Below are positions 1 through 10,766 of a stretch of 64,000 bases of DNA, piece by piece. Position 1 is the stretch's first letter. Every line of letters starts with the position of its first letter. The DNA is from Adineta steineri (lineage: Eukaryota; Rotifera; Eurotatoria; Adinetida; Adinetidae), in NCBI GenBank assembly GCA_905250115.1, contig CAJNOI010000005.1:1-64000 (forward strand). Reading direction: 5' to 3'. Under the pieces are notes generated by a model. The model saw nothing but the letters and a program-made list of their open reading frames with translations, searched no databases and had not been told where the DNA came from. The translations under genes were made by a program, and so were the position numbers.

Positions 1-90
1 CTTTGCATTTTCAATAATAAAGAATATCTTGAAAATAAATGAAAGAAGAAAAAAATGTCTTATTTTTAGTTATTTTCTATTAAGTAGGGT
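1..90. repeat. Inverted copy of the 22.27-22.37 kb sequence
   Basis: Bases 1-39 are the reverse complement of about 22327-22365. The similarity continues through a purine-rich stretch into the telomere-like arm of the hairpin at 86-153. The two sites therefore share flanking sequence as well as the hairpin itself. The left limit is cut by the window edge. Confidence 0.8.
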
Positions 91-153
91 GTGGGTGGTG
101 GATAGATTTTCTAGTCATTCATCACCCGCACCTACCTATCCAACCCACACCCT
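86..153. repeat. Telomere-like hairpin repeat, copy 1
   Basis: The left arm AGGGTGTGGGTGG and the right arm CCAACCCACACCCT flank a spacer of about 40 bp. It belongs to the dispersed palindrome family described in the findings. Confidence 0.75.
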
Positions 154-159
154 GATTAT

Positions 160-557
160 TTTCGATTTGTTTGCTTTCACCGATGAAGGTTACTCATTAA
201 GACAGATAAAAAGGAAGACTTTGCCACATTTCCCTTGTGAGTGGAGTAAATTATAAACAAAATAAGATGCCTTACCGAACCAAGGACACAATAACAAAAA
301 ATGAATTCTCAGAATTTGTAACAAAAACAACAAACACATGAGAAGAGAAAGAAAAAGCGCACATACTCGGCTGTCATGAGAACTGTCGATGCAAGCTAAA
401 CAAATGTGGTTTTTTTCTCACCACGGTAGGAGCGAATTTGCACATAAGAGAAAAGAATTCTTGGAGTGACGTCCAAATAAGGTATTTCGGTCTTCAATGT
501 GGATGATGAATGTAGGTGATGAATGACTAGAAAATCCACCTACACCCACACCATCAA
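160..557. repeat. ~400-bp repeat, direct copy of 23392-23830
   Basis: The sequence from GATTTGTTTGCTTTCAC through CTCACCACGGTAGGA to the telomere-like tract matches 23392-23830 in the same orientation, with scattered substitutions and small indels (about 85-90% by eye). No convincing reading frame is shared, so it reads as a noncoding dispersed repeat. It ends in a hairpin-type motif (about 499-557) that is short here and expanded in the other copy. Confidence 0.85.
499..557. repeat. Telomere-like hairpin repeat, copy 2
   Basis: The left arm GATGAATGTAGGTGATG and the right arm CACCTACACCCACACC are followed by ATCAAGATGG. The other copy of the surrounding repeat carries a much longer CCCACA run at this position. 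Confidence 0.65.
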
Positions 558-559
558 GA

Positions 560-1571
560 TGGTATCATCTAAAACACTGATCCAATTGTCTTACACTTTT
601 TAATCTTCTTATTTTACTCACTACAAGAAGGGTTGATAGTCAACATGTGAATATAAAGTGCATTTTTCATAGGTCTCATCGATACCACTAACAAATGTTT
701 CCAACAAGAAAATGAGGCATTATTTCACATCAAAATCATATCATATACAAAATAGCATAGCTGAGAGTGACAGTTCATAGAGATGCTGACGATCGACTAC
801 TGTCTGTCTCTTACGATTCACTTTAGAAAATCTGAACAGGAAACAGAAGCTCTAGTCTTTTTTCAAAATGGTTGTCACTGACAATATTATAGTATTTCTG
901 TATGTACATGTATGTTCAGCAATAGTTCTCAAAACAGAATTTAGTCGAGGATCAAGCGAGTCGTAGTGATGAGCGTTACGTTGTTATTTATCGACTGCTT
1001 GATATAGACAAGTTTATAAAATACTGAATTCTGTCGCGTAAGAATTTTTCCATGTCTCAATTATTTACTTCAAGCCTACTGTTTCCTCTCACGTATATTA
1101 CAAATTATTATTAGCAAAATAAAATGACTGATATAGTGGCTACAAGTGTCAATGCAATTTCCTCGTGAAACTGATTTTATCTTGTGAAAAAAATGTTTTT
1201 TTTAGAAACTATTTCTTTTATTTTTTTTTTCATTTGATTGAACACCAACGAGCTTATATTTAAGTGGGACAAACATGATTTCTGGCGACATTATTCATAA
1301 CGAGAGAGAAAGAGAAAGATTTCATCGAAGCATATATAACACTTGTATGTATGGAAGAAATATGCGTAAAAAATGTTTATGCTGTCACAATTTGTTTAGA
1401 AAACGAGCATGAATAAATTCTATGGAGATGTTTTTCCAGGATGTTAAGTCACATTATATATTGAGATGAAAAGAAAATAGTATTAAACACGCATTTGAAG
1501 AGTTTCGTCATCACTTTTGTCGCAGATATTTTTTATCTTCTCATCACTTGCAACTATTATTCATCAATAAT
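560..1571. other. Intergenic, AT-rich, upstream of the receptor gene
   Basis: No coding frame, RNA gene or repeat was recognised here. The last few hundred bases presumably hold the receptor promoter, but no specific element stands out. Confidence 0.5.
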
Positions 1572-3766
1572 ATGTCATCATTAAATGCGAGTACTGCTGA
1601 AGTTGATGCTGTAAATTATAGTACGATAACATTTATCCGATTTTGGTATTTTTTATTGATTTGTCTTGGCACTATTGGTCACCCACTCAGTATTTACGTG
1701 TTTACACGTCCAAGATTCCGTTCGAACTCATGTGTGTGCTATTTCTTTGCATCTATAATAGCTGGAGTTTTTGTTACCTATGCAAATTGCTCATTGCGCC
1801 TCCTTCAAAGTGCATATAACATTGATGTTATTGGATACTCAATTGCATCATGCAAAATTCTTACATTTCTCCTGTTTTGGGCAAAGTAGTTAACATGTTT
1901 GTAAGAGATTATTTGAATTTAATTTCTTTGTTCTTGTAGAGCTCTCACATCTTGGCTCATCGCTCTCGCTTCTATCGATCGGTAAGTAGTGTCGCGAATG
2001 TATAGTAAAGATAAGTAACGATCCAAACACTAAACACAGTGTCCTGGCTTTCTTTTTTGAATTATAGATAAGGTCTTTCCTTTGACGTAGGACATCTCAG
2101 TCTAGGGAGAAACAACTTGGACTTCGCTTATGAAGTTTGATGAAGTTCTGAAGTCTTTTGAAGTCCATCTAGGCTCATGAAGACTCGTGAAGTCTTTGGA
2201 AATTTTGTGAAAATTGAAAGTCTCTATGGACGAAGTCCGGTGACGTCTTGAATTCCTGAAGTTCGCTGTTTCCCCCAAGATCTCAGCTGTAACATAGAGT
2301 CGAATAAGAATTTGTCCAGTCACTAAACATAAAAACAAGTCGGCTCGAAACGGTTTATTAGATATGATTAGTTATCTTTAAAAATTTTCATTTTACTCGT
2401 GTAAAACTTATATTTATGTAAATGTCTCTTCTGTCGGAGGTTTGACAAATCTCCCTCTCTTACAGGCTCTTCTTGTACTGCATTTTAAAACATATTTTTC
2501 AACTCTATCGCAACGAGTCTAGCAACCCTGTTTTAGTGGTCATTGAAGATTTACTTCTACAGTCTGCAGTGTCTTAACCGTTTGCTTTTAAAAATTGAGG
2601 TTTTTGATCCGAAAATTTAACATAGTCTTTCCCAGTAGAACTGAAGAGAGATTGTATTATACAACTCTAACTCGTTAAAAACTGATGCAAATTGCACGTA
2701 ATTACTAAGGCACGAACTCATGCACTTGATACTTTCAAGTCAAAATTGTCGGTCCGCGCGATCAAAAGAATTCTTCTTTCTATATTTTCTCATATATCAC
2801 ATTTTTTAAAGTCAGTCGAATTACTCACTCTCATCAGCTCGTACAATAAAGTAAAAGTTATTAAACAGATGAAATTTCTTATTCTAAATTTCCTTAGAGC
2901 AATGTCACTAATTTGACATCTAAAAAGAATCGAATGATAGTGGAAAACATAATGGTAGACCAAATTACTACATCACTAAAAAAATCAACAAGAATCATCG
3001 GTGTCTTTCATTAGATTTAGACTTATAGCAATGTTATTCTAGTTCCAATTAGTTTTCATTGATATAGTTCGTCGATTACTTTTAAGCAACATTTTAAATG
3101 AACTTGTCATAATATTTATTTATTTTTTATAGATTTTTGTGCAGTTCAACGTCTGTTGCCATGCGTGCTCTGTGTACTGTTCGCATTGCTTCTCGCGCTA
3201 TTTTCCTCATAACTATTATTATCGCTCTCAGTTATATTTATGTGCCTATCCAATATAAACTCGTACAAACAGCAGATTATAAATGTCCTACAAACCAGGG
3301 CCCTTTTCCTGCTTTTAATGGTATTTGGAATTTGATTATATTCAGCTTGGGTCCACCGATTGTGATGCTTACTTTTGGATCGCTCACTGTTAAACATGTT
3401 CAACAATCTGTCAGACGAGTTGGCGCTCAAAGCAATCAAATTGAAGCTCAAACTAATCAGCAGCGAGAGCAGTTGCGACGTCAAAAGACGACAGAGCGAC
3501 AATTAATTCAAATGATGATTATTCAATGTATTTATTTCAGTTTGACATCAGCTCCTCTTTCGATCTACTGGATCTATGGATCAGTGAGGGCTTATATGGT
3601 GTTAGATGCTCTCCAGCTTGCCAAAGACAACTTGTTTTTTCAAATAGCTGGTACACTGTGTCTCACAGGTGCTTCTACAAGTTTTTACCTTTTTATATTA
3701 TCGAGTGAATTATTTCGTGGTCAGCTCATGACTTTATTCAATAATCGATGGCAACACAATCAGTAG
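1572..3766 (+). CDS. Rhodopsin-like G protein-coupled receptor (bdelloid-type)
   Basis: Three exons (1572-1885, 1940-1981, 3133-3766) join in frame through GT-AG introns to give 329 residues. The N-terminus carries NxS/T sites, as expected for an extracellular tail. TM1 follows (RFWYFLLICLGTIGHPLSIY), then TM2 and TM3, ending in ALASIDRF, a D-R-F version of the class A DRY motif. The third loop is rich in Q and R, and TM7 ends SFYLFILSSELFR without a clear NPxxY. The 42-nt middle exon encodes the TM3 end and is essential to the frame. The start is the ATG at 1572, since the upstream in-frame codons are not ATG. The second intron (1982-3132) is long for this window and contains a low-complexity GAAGTC-rich stretch at about 2100-2300. 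Such divergent receptors are strongly expanded in bdelloids. Ligand and G protein are unknown, probably a peptide by family analogy only. Confidence 0.85.
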
Positions 3767-4460
3767 ACTGGCATACGTCTCACAAGAAGACATTAATTGA
3801 TCGTAAATCAATTGTAAAAAAACAGATAGACCAGTGTAGCTATAATACACAAATCAATCAGCTTATCTTAACTTTTGCTTTTTAGCAATCGACTGTCTTG
3901 TCATTAATAGTGTAATTTTATATAAAAATAAATGTAGAATTTCGCTTCACCGAAGCGTTTTTGTGTTATTTATTAAAATAATGAAACACTCATCAGGACT
4001 GTGCACAAAACATCTTTAAGCACAATAACAAAAACAAGAGCTATCATAGAAGTGTCGACTTAGTATTAGCATGGGATTACTTAATACTAATGCTCATCAT
4101 AGTTATGAAAGCATTTTACAGATAGAAAACAAATTGATCTATATAACTAAGATATAAACCAGTTTGCTAGTCCCGACTCTTGCTTTTTAGCAATCGATCT
4201 TGGTCGAATTATAATTTGAGGTGTATATAGTGTGCTTATGAAATTAATAATTATAAATGAATGCAGAGTTAATCTTCACCGATGCGTCTCGTGTTATTTT
4301 ATTGAAATAAAGAAAAACTAAATAAACTAATAAGCAGATGAAACGGATAAATAATATATAATACATAAACAGAATGAAAAAGAATGTAAAAGACAAATGG
4401 AGAAAATAGAAGCAAAAAATATATGTAAATACACTTTGATATTTAAACATAGCATTAACT
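3767..4460. repeat. Intergenic with a diverged tandem duplication
   Basis: About 3870-3985 and 4178-4315 share a string of matching blocks in the same order: TGCTTTTTAGCAATCGA, then an AT-rich spacer, then a CTTCACCGA(A/T)GCGT block and GTGTTATTTTATT. This indicates an old local duplication. Nothing coding was seen. Confidence 0.5.
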
Positions 4461-4848
4461 CGTTTAGCCGAACGGTAATTGAGATTGTCGAGTATGAACT
4501 AGACACCGTTGTAAATTGTCAAAATTGTGAGTAACAAGTATTGGGAGAATCTCATTAATTGGAGATTCACCAAAGTACTGAATCCAAAGTACATGGAATT
4601 TTTCTGGAAATGTTCGCATATTTGCACAATAAGTGAAATGAACGAACATTGTTTTAGTATAATCAATTGGTACTTTTTCTTGATAAGGAATATCTATTAC
4701 TCTTTGACGTAATGTACTATAATTGGAAGTTGTTAATAGTTCATTAATTTTAAACTTTTGTAGGACACGATTAAATTGTTGATCAATGAATTTACCTGGA
4801 TATTTATTTAAAAGTAAAGCTATTCTTAATTTTGCACATTCTTGAGGG
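4461..4848 (-). mobile_element. Penelope-like retroelement remnant (Athena-type?), C-terminal RT-side fragment
   Basis: On the minus strand a continuous reading frame runs for about 128 residues from the telomere-like array to a stop near 4464. It contains LLLNKYPGKFIDQQFNRVLQ, then TMFVHFTYCANMRTFPEKFH, then LPILVTHNFDNLQRCLVHTR. This order (a helical GYP.xFI stretch, a short basic segment, then a P..xxxxNL...LVHTR block) resembles the region after the reverse transcriptase core of Penelope-like elements. No GIY-YIG endonuclease follows, which fits the endonuclease-deficient Athena elements known at bdelloid chromosome ends. The element is an old fragment with most of its length absent. The family call rests on recall of the motif layout and could instead be another retroelement class. 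Confidence 0.5.
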
Positions 4849-4977
4849 TGTGGATGTGGGTGTCGGTCTGGGTGTGGGTGCTGGTACGGGTCTGGATGTG
4901 GGTGTCGGCACGGGTGTGGCTGTGGCTGTGAGTAATGTACTGTAGTTCTACATTTACACTCACACCCACACCCTCAA
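4849..4977. repeat. Telomere-like array and hairpin, copy 3 (largest left arm)
   Basis: It begins TTGAGGGTGTGGATG directly against the end of the retroelement frame and continues as about 80 bp of TGTGGG-like units with variants (GGTCTGG, GGTACGGG, GGCACGGG). It closes with ACACTCACACCCACACCCTCAAG as the inverted arm. The arms could pair over about 17 bp. Confidence 0.8.
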
Positions 4978-5179
4978 GACGAAGTGATACTTGAATTGTT
5001 CCTTTGTTCGTAATTTATTAATTTAGGCTTCCAGATCTAAGATATTGGAATCAACATCTCCGAGCCGTGCAGTCTTGGTATTTATCTAAAGATAGGAAAT
5101 TAATTTTAACGTTATTTATAATTTATTTTGTAACCTCTACGTCGAGATTACTTATATCCGGGGTATAATCGATATCCAT
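4978..5179 (-). pseudogene. Coiled-coil gene fragment, copy A
   Basis: Exon 1 (5141-5179) encodes MDIDYTPDISNLD. A 55-bp GT-AG intron (5086-5140, acceptor TTTCCTATCTTTAG) leads to exon 2 from 5085, giving INTKTARLGDVDSNILDLEA followed by a stop. Copy B at 6752-7041 continues openly at this point with HISQLRATRTGLEMEINAH, so copy A is probably decayed. The heptad-like spacing of hydrophobic residues suggests a coiled coil, loosely like the end of an intermediate-filament rod, but the family is not recognised. Confidence 0.5.
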
Positions 5180-5239
5180 TTAATCTAAAGAATCAAAATG
5201 TGTGAATATGAGAAATTTTAAGTATTGATTTATTTAAAG

Positions 5240-5938
5240 AAAAGAGTCATATTAGTAATGACTAGCTTACCCTTCCCAAGTCGAACAATCCGGCACGGAA
5301 ACGGTCGGTTCCGTAGCATTCCGAAGATTTCATGGAAGCAGTATTCCCGATGAACGGATCCAATGACCGGATTTATCTGATTTGGGCCGGAACCGACAGG
5401 AACATGTCAAAACCGGCAGCCGAATACGGTTACCTCACTTCTCCATCGGATTTTTGGCATTTTCCTGGCGGGTTCCACCTAAAAATGGTGAGTTTCTTCA
5501 GGGATTCCGTCAGAAGTTCATGGAATCTGCTTCAGGAACCATCGTCCTGCGCATTGAAGGTGAAAGAAAGAAAGAGAAAGAAACAAGGATGGAAGACAAA
5601 AGAAAAAAACGAAGAAGAAGAAAGAAAATTAATTGTTCTGTTTGTTCTTTTCATCTTGTTGTTGTTGTTGTTGTAAATACTGATATTGTACTAAAAAGAA
5701 AAAAAAATATTGTGGATCGTATTATATAAATTTCAATATGAAGGAAGATTGCAATACATAGAGAAAATATACTTTTGGTCACCAAAGTAATTAGCACGTA
5801 ATGAGCGACAGCCAGTTCATTGTATAACACATCTATGATACATCATATACATGTCGTAAAGGTTAATTAATCAATGTAACGGAATTACATTAAAAAAATG
5901 ATCCTATAACTAAAAATACTTTTAAATTGTGTTCCAAC
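5240..5938. other. Unassigned; GC-richer patch then purine-rich tract
   Basis: About 5280-5480 is richer in CGG/CCG than its surroundings and contains partly inverted words (GTCGGTTCCG and CCGGAACCGAC), suggesting the remains of a foldback element. About 5560-5635 is an almost pure purine run followed by GTT repeats. The open frames across it look like composition artefacts. Confidence 0.35.
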
Positions 5939-5940
5939 TA

Positions 5941-6274
5941 GAGACCGGCGTGACCAACTTTTTTTGGTCACGGTGACGTCACGGTCACGGCAGTTTGGTG
6001 TCAGTCACCAGTGGCGTAAATAGAGGGAGCGCGTGGGGCACATAACCCCCCCCCCCCCCTGCTCCCAAAAACTAATAGGAAAAAAGGGTTTGCGCCCCCC
6101 CTGCTTTTATAAAATTCAATTTTTTTAACCATTAAAATAGAAAAATTAGGCTTACGCCCCCCCTCCCCTACACCCCCCCTGCTCCGACACCTTACTTACA
6201 CCCCTGTCAGTCACGGGTCGTGAGCCACGGCGGTGTCCGTGACCACCATGATTCACGGTGGTCACGCCGGTCTC
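5941..6274. mobile_element. TIR element (MITE-like), TA-flanked, host of a nested hAT MITE
   Basis: The left end GAGACCGGCGTGACCA and the right end TGGTCACGCCGGTCTC are exact inverted repeats of 16 bp. Both are bordered by TA (5939-5940 and 6275-6276). The interior repeats GGTCACGG/CCGTGACC words. Without the inserted element it would be about 128 bp, too small to code, so it is a non-autonomous DNA transposon. Confidence 0.85.
6009..6206. mobile_element. hAT-type MITE with perfect 8-bp target duplication
   Basis: The ends are CAGTGGCGTAAATAGAGG and, reversed and complemented, CAGGGGTGTAAGTAAGG, the classic hAT terminal pattern. The 8-bp sequence TCAGTCAC lies on both sides (6001-6008 and 6207-6214). 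The 198-bp interior has long C runs and no coding capacity. It sits inside the TA-flanked element at 5941-6274, so it is the younger insertion. Confidence 0.92.
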
Positions 6275-6276
6275 TA

Positions 6277-6751
6277 AAGCGTACTGATTATTCTCATGAA
6301 CATCCTTTGCGTAGTCCTTATCTACAATTGTTTGTTAGACTAAATGCTCAACTAGAATGAATGATAATTAATTTGTTTCTGATACTTATGAAAATATTTC
6401 ATTTAGTTTTGTTCTACGATCCAGCATATGTCTAAAAGTTCCTTTTATACACTGCAGTATCTAAATAACATGTGACAGCTTCCAACAGTTTCATGGAACT
6501 AATAAAATGATAGATCCGATTTGACCAAGTCATATATGATCTCCGAAAATATGATGTATAGTTCGATGAACAATATATCTACCCTCTGTTAATAAATAAT
6601 ACCCACTACTAGTTGAACTACTAAGGAATGTAGAGTATTTCATGTGCATTCAAATTTAATTCTCGTAATGTCATTTTATAGTGGTAAAACGTCGAAAAGA
6701 CTTAATTTAACTATTTCTTCAGAAGAATGTATGATAAAAAGTAGTTCATAC
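6277..6751. other. Intergenic, nothing recognised
   Basis: This is AT-rich sequence without supported frames. It may contain downstream exons of the minus-strand coiled-coil copy B, but none could be assigned. Confidence 0.4.
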
Positions 6752-7041
6752 TTATTTCAGCACGATGAGCATTAATCTCCATTTCAAGCCCTGTTCGCGT
6801 TGCTCGTAATTGACTAATGTGGGCTTCCAGATCTAAGATATTGGAATCGATATCTCCGAGCCGTGCAGTCTTGGTATTTATCTACCCAGGACGGTCATTC
6901 CGACCATCGGAAACGACATCTTAAATGGTCCAAAACGACTATAAAACAGCGTTTTACTGCCTTAGTTTTAACGTTATTTATAATTTATTTTGTAACCTCT
7001 ACGTCGAGATTACTTATATCCGGGGTATAATCGATATCCAT
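6752..7041 (-). CDS. Coiled-coil gene 5' exons, copy B (partial or orphan)
   Basis: Exon 1 (7003-7041) encodes MDIDYTPDISNLD. Exon 2 (6752-6881) encodes about 43 residues, including TARLGDIDSNILDLEA and LRATRTGLEMEINAHRAE, and ends at a GTATGA donor. The intron between them (6882-7002) is longer than in copy A because a ~79-bp repeated element lies in it, and the acceptor now reads GGGTAG. No third exon was identified, so the gene is either truncated or continues in unrecognised exons to the left. The repeating hydrophobic pattern indicates a helical coiled coil; function is unknown. Confidence 0.5.
6884..6962 (-). repeat. Short intron-borne repeat, copy 1 of 3
   Basis: This ~79-bp sequence on the plus strand starts ACCCAGGACGGTCATTCCGA and contains the stem TTCCGA/TCGGAA. 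It is shared with 53684-53757 and 55793-55869. It is absent from the matching intron of coiled-coil copy A, so it behaves like an insertion. Confidence 0.8.
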
Positions 7042-7135
7042 TTAATGTATAGAATAAAAATGTGTGAATATGAGAAATTTTAAGTATTGATTTATTTAAA
7101 GAAAAAAGTTATATTAGTAATGAGTAGCTTACCCT

Positions 7136-9334
7136 TCTTCTTAATAAATTATTTGGAATAATTTTGATGATTGTGAAGAATGAAAACTTTTATTTCACTA
7201 CTGAAAAAAAAACACACAGAAACGACACAATACATATCAGCCGTATTCAACGCCTTTTCTCATGTATACATCACGTTCCAACACATTCTTTCCTACTCAG
7301 AATCAGAGGCGAACAACAAAAATGTGAGAGGAGGAAAAGACAAGAGAGGCAAGTGAATGAAAAGAAACAACATAACATAGATAAGGATGCATCATGTCCA
7401 ATGGACATGACAACTAGCTTTAGGTTCAGTAATATTTGGTATTTAAAAAAATATAAAAAAAAGAAAAAAATATGTATACATCAGGAAGAATGTATGAGAA
7501 GAATAAGAAGGCATATTTCGAATTACGTGATATTCAATTTTGTTCTTATCAACATGATCAATTATGAGTTTTGCTTCTGTATGAATTGGATTGATAATTA
7601 CAAAAATATAAAAAGTGTATTCAAAAATGACTAAATATGTTTCAATATCTTGTCAATGATAAATAGTACGAATTCTATTTTTTAACTATTAAACGTTTGA
7701 GGAAGGTATTTTTGTTTGATATTATTTTGAAACTGTTTATCGGTCTTCTAACATCCAAATACTTTTAGTAAGGAGTAGATATGAGCTTTATAAATTCCAG
7801 CCAATATTTATTGAATTAAAAACAAATGTCAAAACAGAAAAAATAGAATGTACGTCGTTACAGAATGGAATATTGTATTGAAAAATGTTTGTAGTTTTGC
7901 GTTATGAAGAGCTTCAACGTATCGGTTATTATTTAAAACTAAAAAATACGTTAGAAATATAATATCAGCAACGATTTTCAACAAAAAGGTTTAGAAGAAC
8001 TAACTATAATTGTGCTACATCTGAAGTTCGATTTTGATGAATTGATCTAAAAACTTTCAAACATATGAAAACTCTTCGATATAATACTCAAATAGCACAT
8101 AATTGTATATTATGAGAAACGTGTATCATTCTTTTGTTATATATACATAAATGTATATTTATACTACTAATACTTCTTTCATATTCAGATAAAGCAGTCT
8201 TTACTTCAGTTGTCTTCGCATATATGCTCTACACATAATTTTATATGTATTCTGTATTGTAATCTATTTCGTTTGAAAGTTTAACTTAAGTCATCTCGAT
8301 TTAACTAAACAACAAAAGCATATGTTATATCTTCATATTACTTTTTAAATGAAAATATATTTCCTAAAATGTTATTGAATATGTACATTTTTGAGATCAT
8401 GTTAAAATGTTTTTTACTATTGCTTTTAGCATAAAATTATCCATCATATTACAGCTAAACTATGCCTGTGTATATAGATACAAACCAAATACTATGAAAG
8501 CTATTTTTATCGACTGAATTTAGGAAAATTATTACCGATAGTACTTAAAAGAATGTGAAGAGAGATCAAATTTTTAGAATCATGTTCTAAAACAATACTA
8601 TTGAATGTTACTATTAAAACAAACATGAATTTATGAATTTTCAATAGTATTGATCAAAATGACAGAGTTTAGGATAGCTGCGCGCATAAAACAAAGCATA
8701 TCATTTCATTCATTACTCATCTCTTACATTTCTTCTTTTCCTCCTCTACAAACACGGTGTCACTAAACGATGTGCAACTACTTCACTTTATTTTTGTTTT
8801 TTTTCATTTTTACTCTTTTCACTTGTACCCTTTTACTCTAACTTACTTCCATCATTTTTTTTCTTTTCTTCAAAGTAAGCCCAAACTAGGGTAGTAAAAA
8901 TAAATGTAAAAGCAAAATGCAAAAAATTATCTGTCATTTGCTTGGATTTTTCAATCATTACATGCAAGTGTGCATTAAGAGGAAGGCGTACTAACATTTT
9001 TTCATATTTCAACTCGTACATGAAATTATTATCGAAAGTAAATATTAACTGATTTCATCAACATTTTACGTATTATCAGAATTCAGTTGGATTAATAATC
9101 ATTTTTCTTAGGTTTATCTTATCAATACGACTAGAATTCATCAGTTTATTTATACATAATTGTAACTTTTCAGCATATCGATTTTCTGAAATTCTTCCTT
9201 TTCATAGTTTGTGTCAACTTATTACAGAAACTTTCATGGTAAAATTATGAAATAAATAGATTTTAGTCTAAAAGGATAAAAAGCTTGAGTATTAAACATA
9301 AAAAGATTCTATATGAGAATATTTTCTTGATTAG
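7136..9334. other. Long AT-rich intergenic region
   Basis: Only short open frames of AT-driven composition occur. One minus-strand frame at 8833-9021 (62 codons, with a hydrophobic FAFTFIFTTLVWAYF stretch) could encode a small membrane peptide but has no other support. No RNA gene was recognised. Confidence 0.4.
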
Positions 9335-9575
9335 AATATGACATTTATATCTAAAAAAATGTATCATTGAAAGAAATTTTCTTCCTTTTGTCAATATTTT
9401 ATAAGAAAAAATTTTTTTTTTCATGTTGTCTATGGCTATATAACGACCATACCTGAATAAAACATAATATGTCCATTTCTTTTTCTTTTTAGCTATAGAT
9501 ATACGAAAGTTAAGCTTCGATGACATTATTTTTCTCTTGTTGACTATAGAAATGTGACACGTGTGCTTAAAAAAT
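9335..9575 (+). repeat. ~200-bp direct repeat, matches 15495-15705
   Basis: The block containing GTCTATGGCTATATAACG, ACCATACCTGAATAAAAC, CTATAGATATACGAAAGTTA and TTCTCTTGTTGACTATAGA recurs at 15540-15705 in the same orientation with few differences. Looser similarity extends to the left. It lies 5' of the broken gene at 9714 and could be its promoter region duplicated elsewhere. Confidence 0.85.
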
Positions 9576-9713
9576 TGTACGATTGATAAAAACCTTTTTT
9601 TTCGTTTTACTCTTTCAAACCAGTGACAGGACAACTCTAAGTTAAAGAATGCTAATTTTAGAATTATTTTATATAAATTTTACTATTACTGTATTTAGAT
9701 ATATTTTTATAAA

Positions 9714-10766
9714 TGACAACAGTTTCGAAAGCTAAAGCACGACAGCAATCAGCTACATTACGTATCTTGATCGATAAACTCGAGAACTATCAATTTAAAG
9801 CCATCAGAGCAAATCGTGATGTTTTCAAAGACTTTACACAAGTAGTTGCTGCCTTAAACAAAGAGTTTTTCTACAATAAATTTTAAGGGCGAGTAAAATA
9901 CAATTTGAGTTTTTTACATAAGATTGATTCAAATTCATCATCCTTGGTGGATGAATATGGACGATGCATATATTTTTATTCAAATATTGGTCCATATAAA
10001 ATCTGCATTTATCAACCAGGTACACCAACATTTTTCAGTGGTATAAATGCACGTAGCGATTTAGTTGTAACAAGTGATAACTGTCAGCAAAATGGATCGA
10101 TTCTTGGTATGGATTGTGTTTGTTTCTTGGCTGATTTTCTTACACATTTGAGTGCTCTTTATCAGAAAAACTGCAGAACTAATGAAAGATACTCACGATT
10201 TCCATCTACAAATCTATGAAGCATCATTAGAGACATGTCTACAAATGTTTGTTGATGAAGATCGAGATGCACATGGACGACTTATCGAAATGAAGAATAT
10301 ACTTTTGAATATAGATGATCAGTATGAACTCATATGTAAACGTCTAAAACTTTACTTTTATGCAAAAGATATTGAAGCATTTTATGGACGTATTGGCGAA
10401 ACGACACCGACAGTGATAGAGAATATGAATCTGTCAGACATTACAGATGTTCAATTTCATCAAATTCTTCAACATCGTCGTGGTTGTAGTACATATAAGA
10501 AAACCAGCGATCCTGTTTAATGGGTACTACGGTTTGGTGGTGAACCGAAATTGGTTCTTATGCAATCTAATGAATAGCATGTTATCCGAGAAAACATATT
10601 GGACAAAAATGGAATATTTGAGGATATGACCGTGGCACGAAATCAAATAAAAGAAAAACTGGATTCAATTGAAAACCAAATTCAGCAACTGCGTCTACTA
10701 ATTGCATCAAAATCAAAATTTAAAAGTCGTACTGGAGGAACTGCCTTTAGATTTAACTTTTAGATG
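9714..10766 (+). pseudogene. Broken gene of unknown family
   Basis: A start at 9714 opens MTTVSKAKARQQSATLRILI, and further coding-like stretches in changing frames run to about 10764. They include VDEYGRCIYFYSNIGPYKIC, LGMDCVCFLADFLTHLSALY, then an acidic helical part and a C-terminal coiled coil, DSIENQIQQLRLLIASKSK. The pieces keep order and strand and have protein-like composition, but no single frame spans them and no splice pattern joins them all, so this is a decayed gene with several interruptions. The family was not recognised and no function is proposed. A possible C-terminal relative lies at 15163-15365. Confidence 0.6.

Noticed and set aside
86-153. Reading the telomere-like copies as a true chromosome end
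   Set aside because: Tracts are short, bounded on both sides by ordinary sequence and inverted, so they are interstitial.
5332-5729. Two overlapping plus-strand frames over a purine-rich tract
   Set aside because: Both owe their length to a stop-poor GAA/AAG tract and have no protein-like conservation.
7164-7634. Plus-strand open frame of 156 codons
   Set aside because: Rich in K, N and I with long lysine runs, no domain, no repeat partner or splice structure; typical of AT-rich noncoding DNA.
8833-9021. Short minus-strand frame with a hydrophobic stretch
   Set aside because: Only 62 codons and no recognisable family; kept as a note in the intergenic entry, not called a gene.
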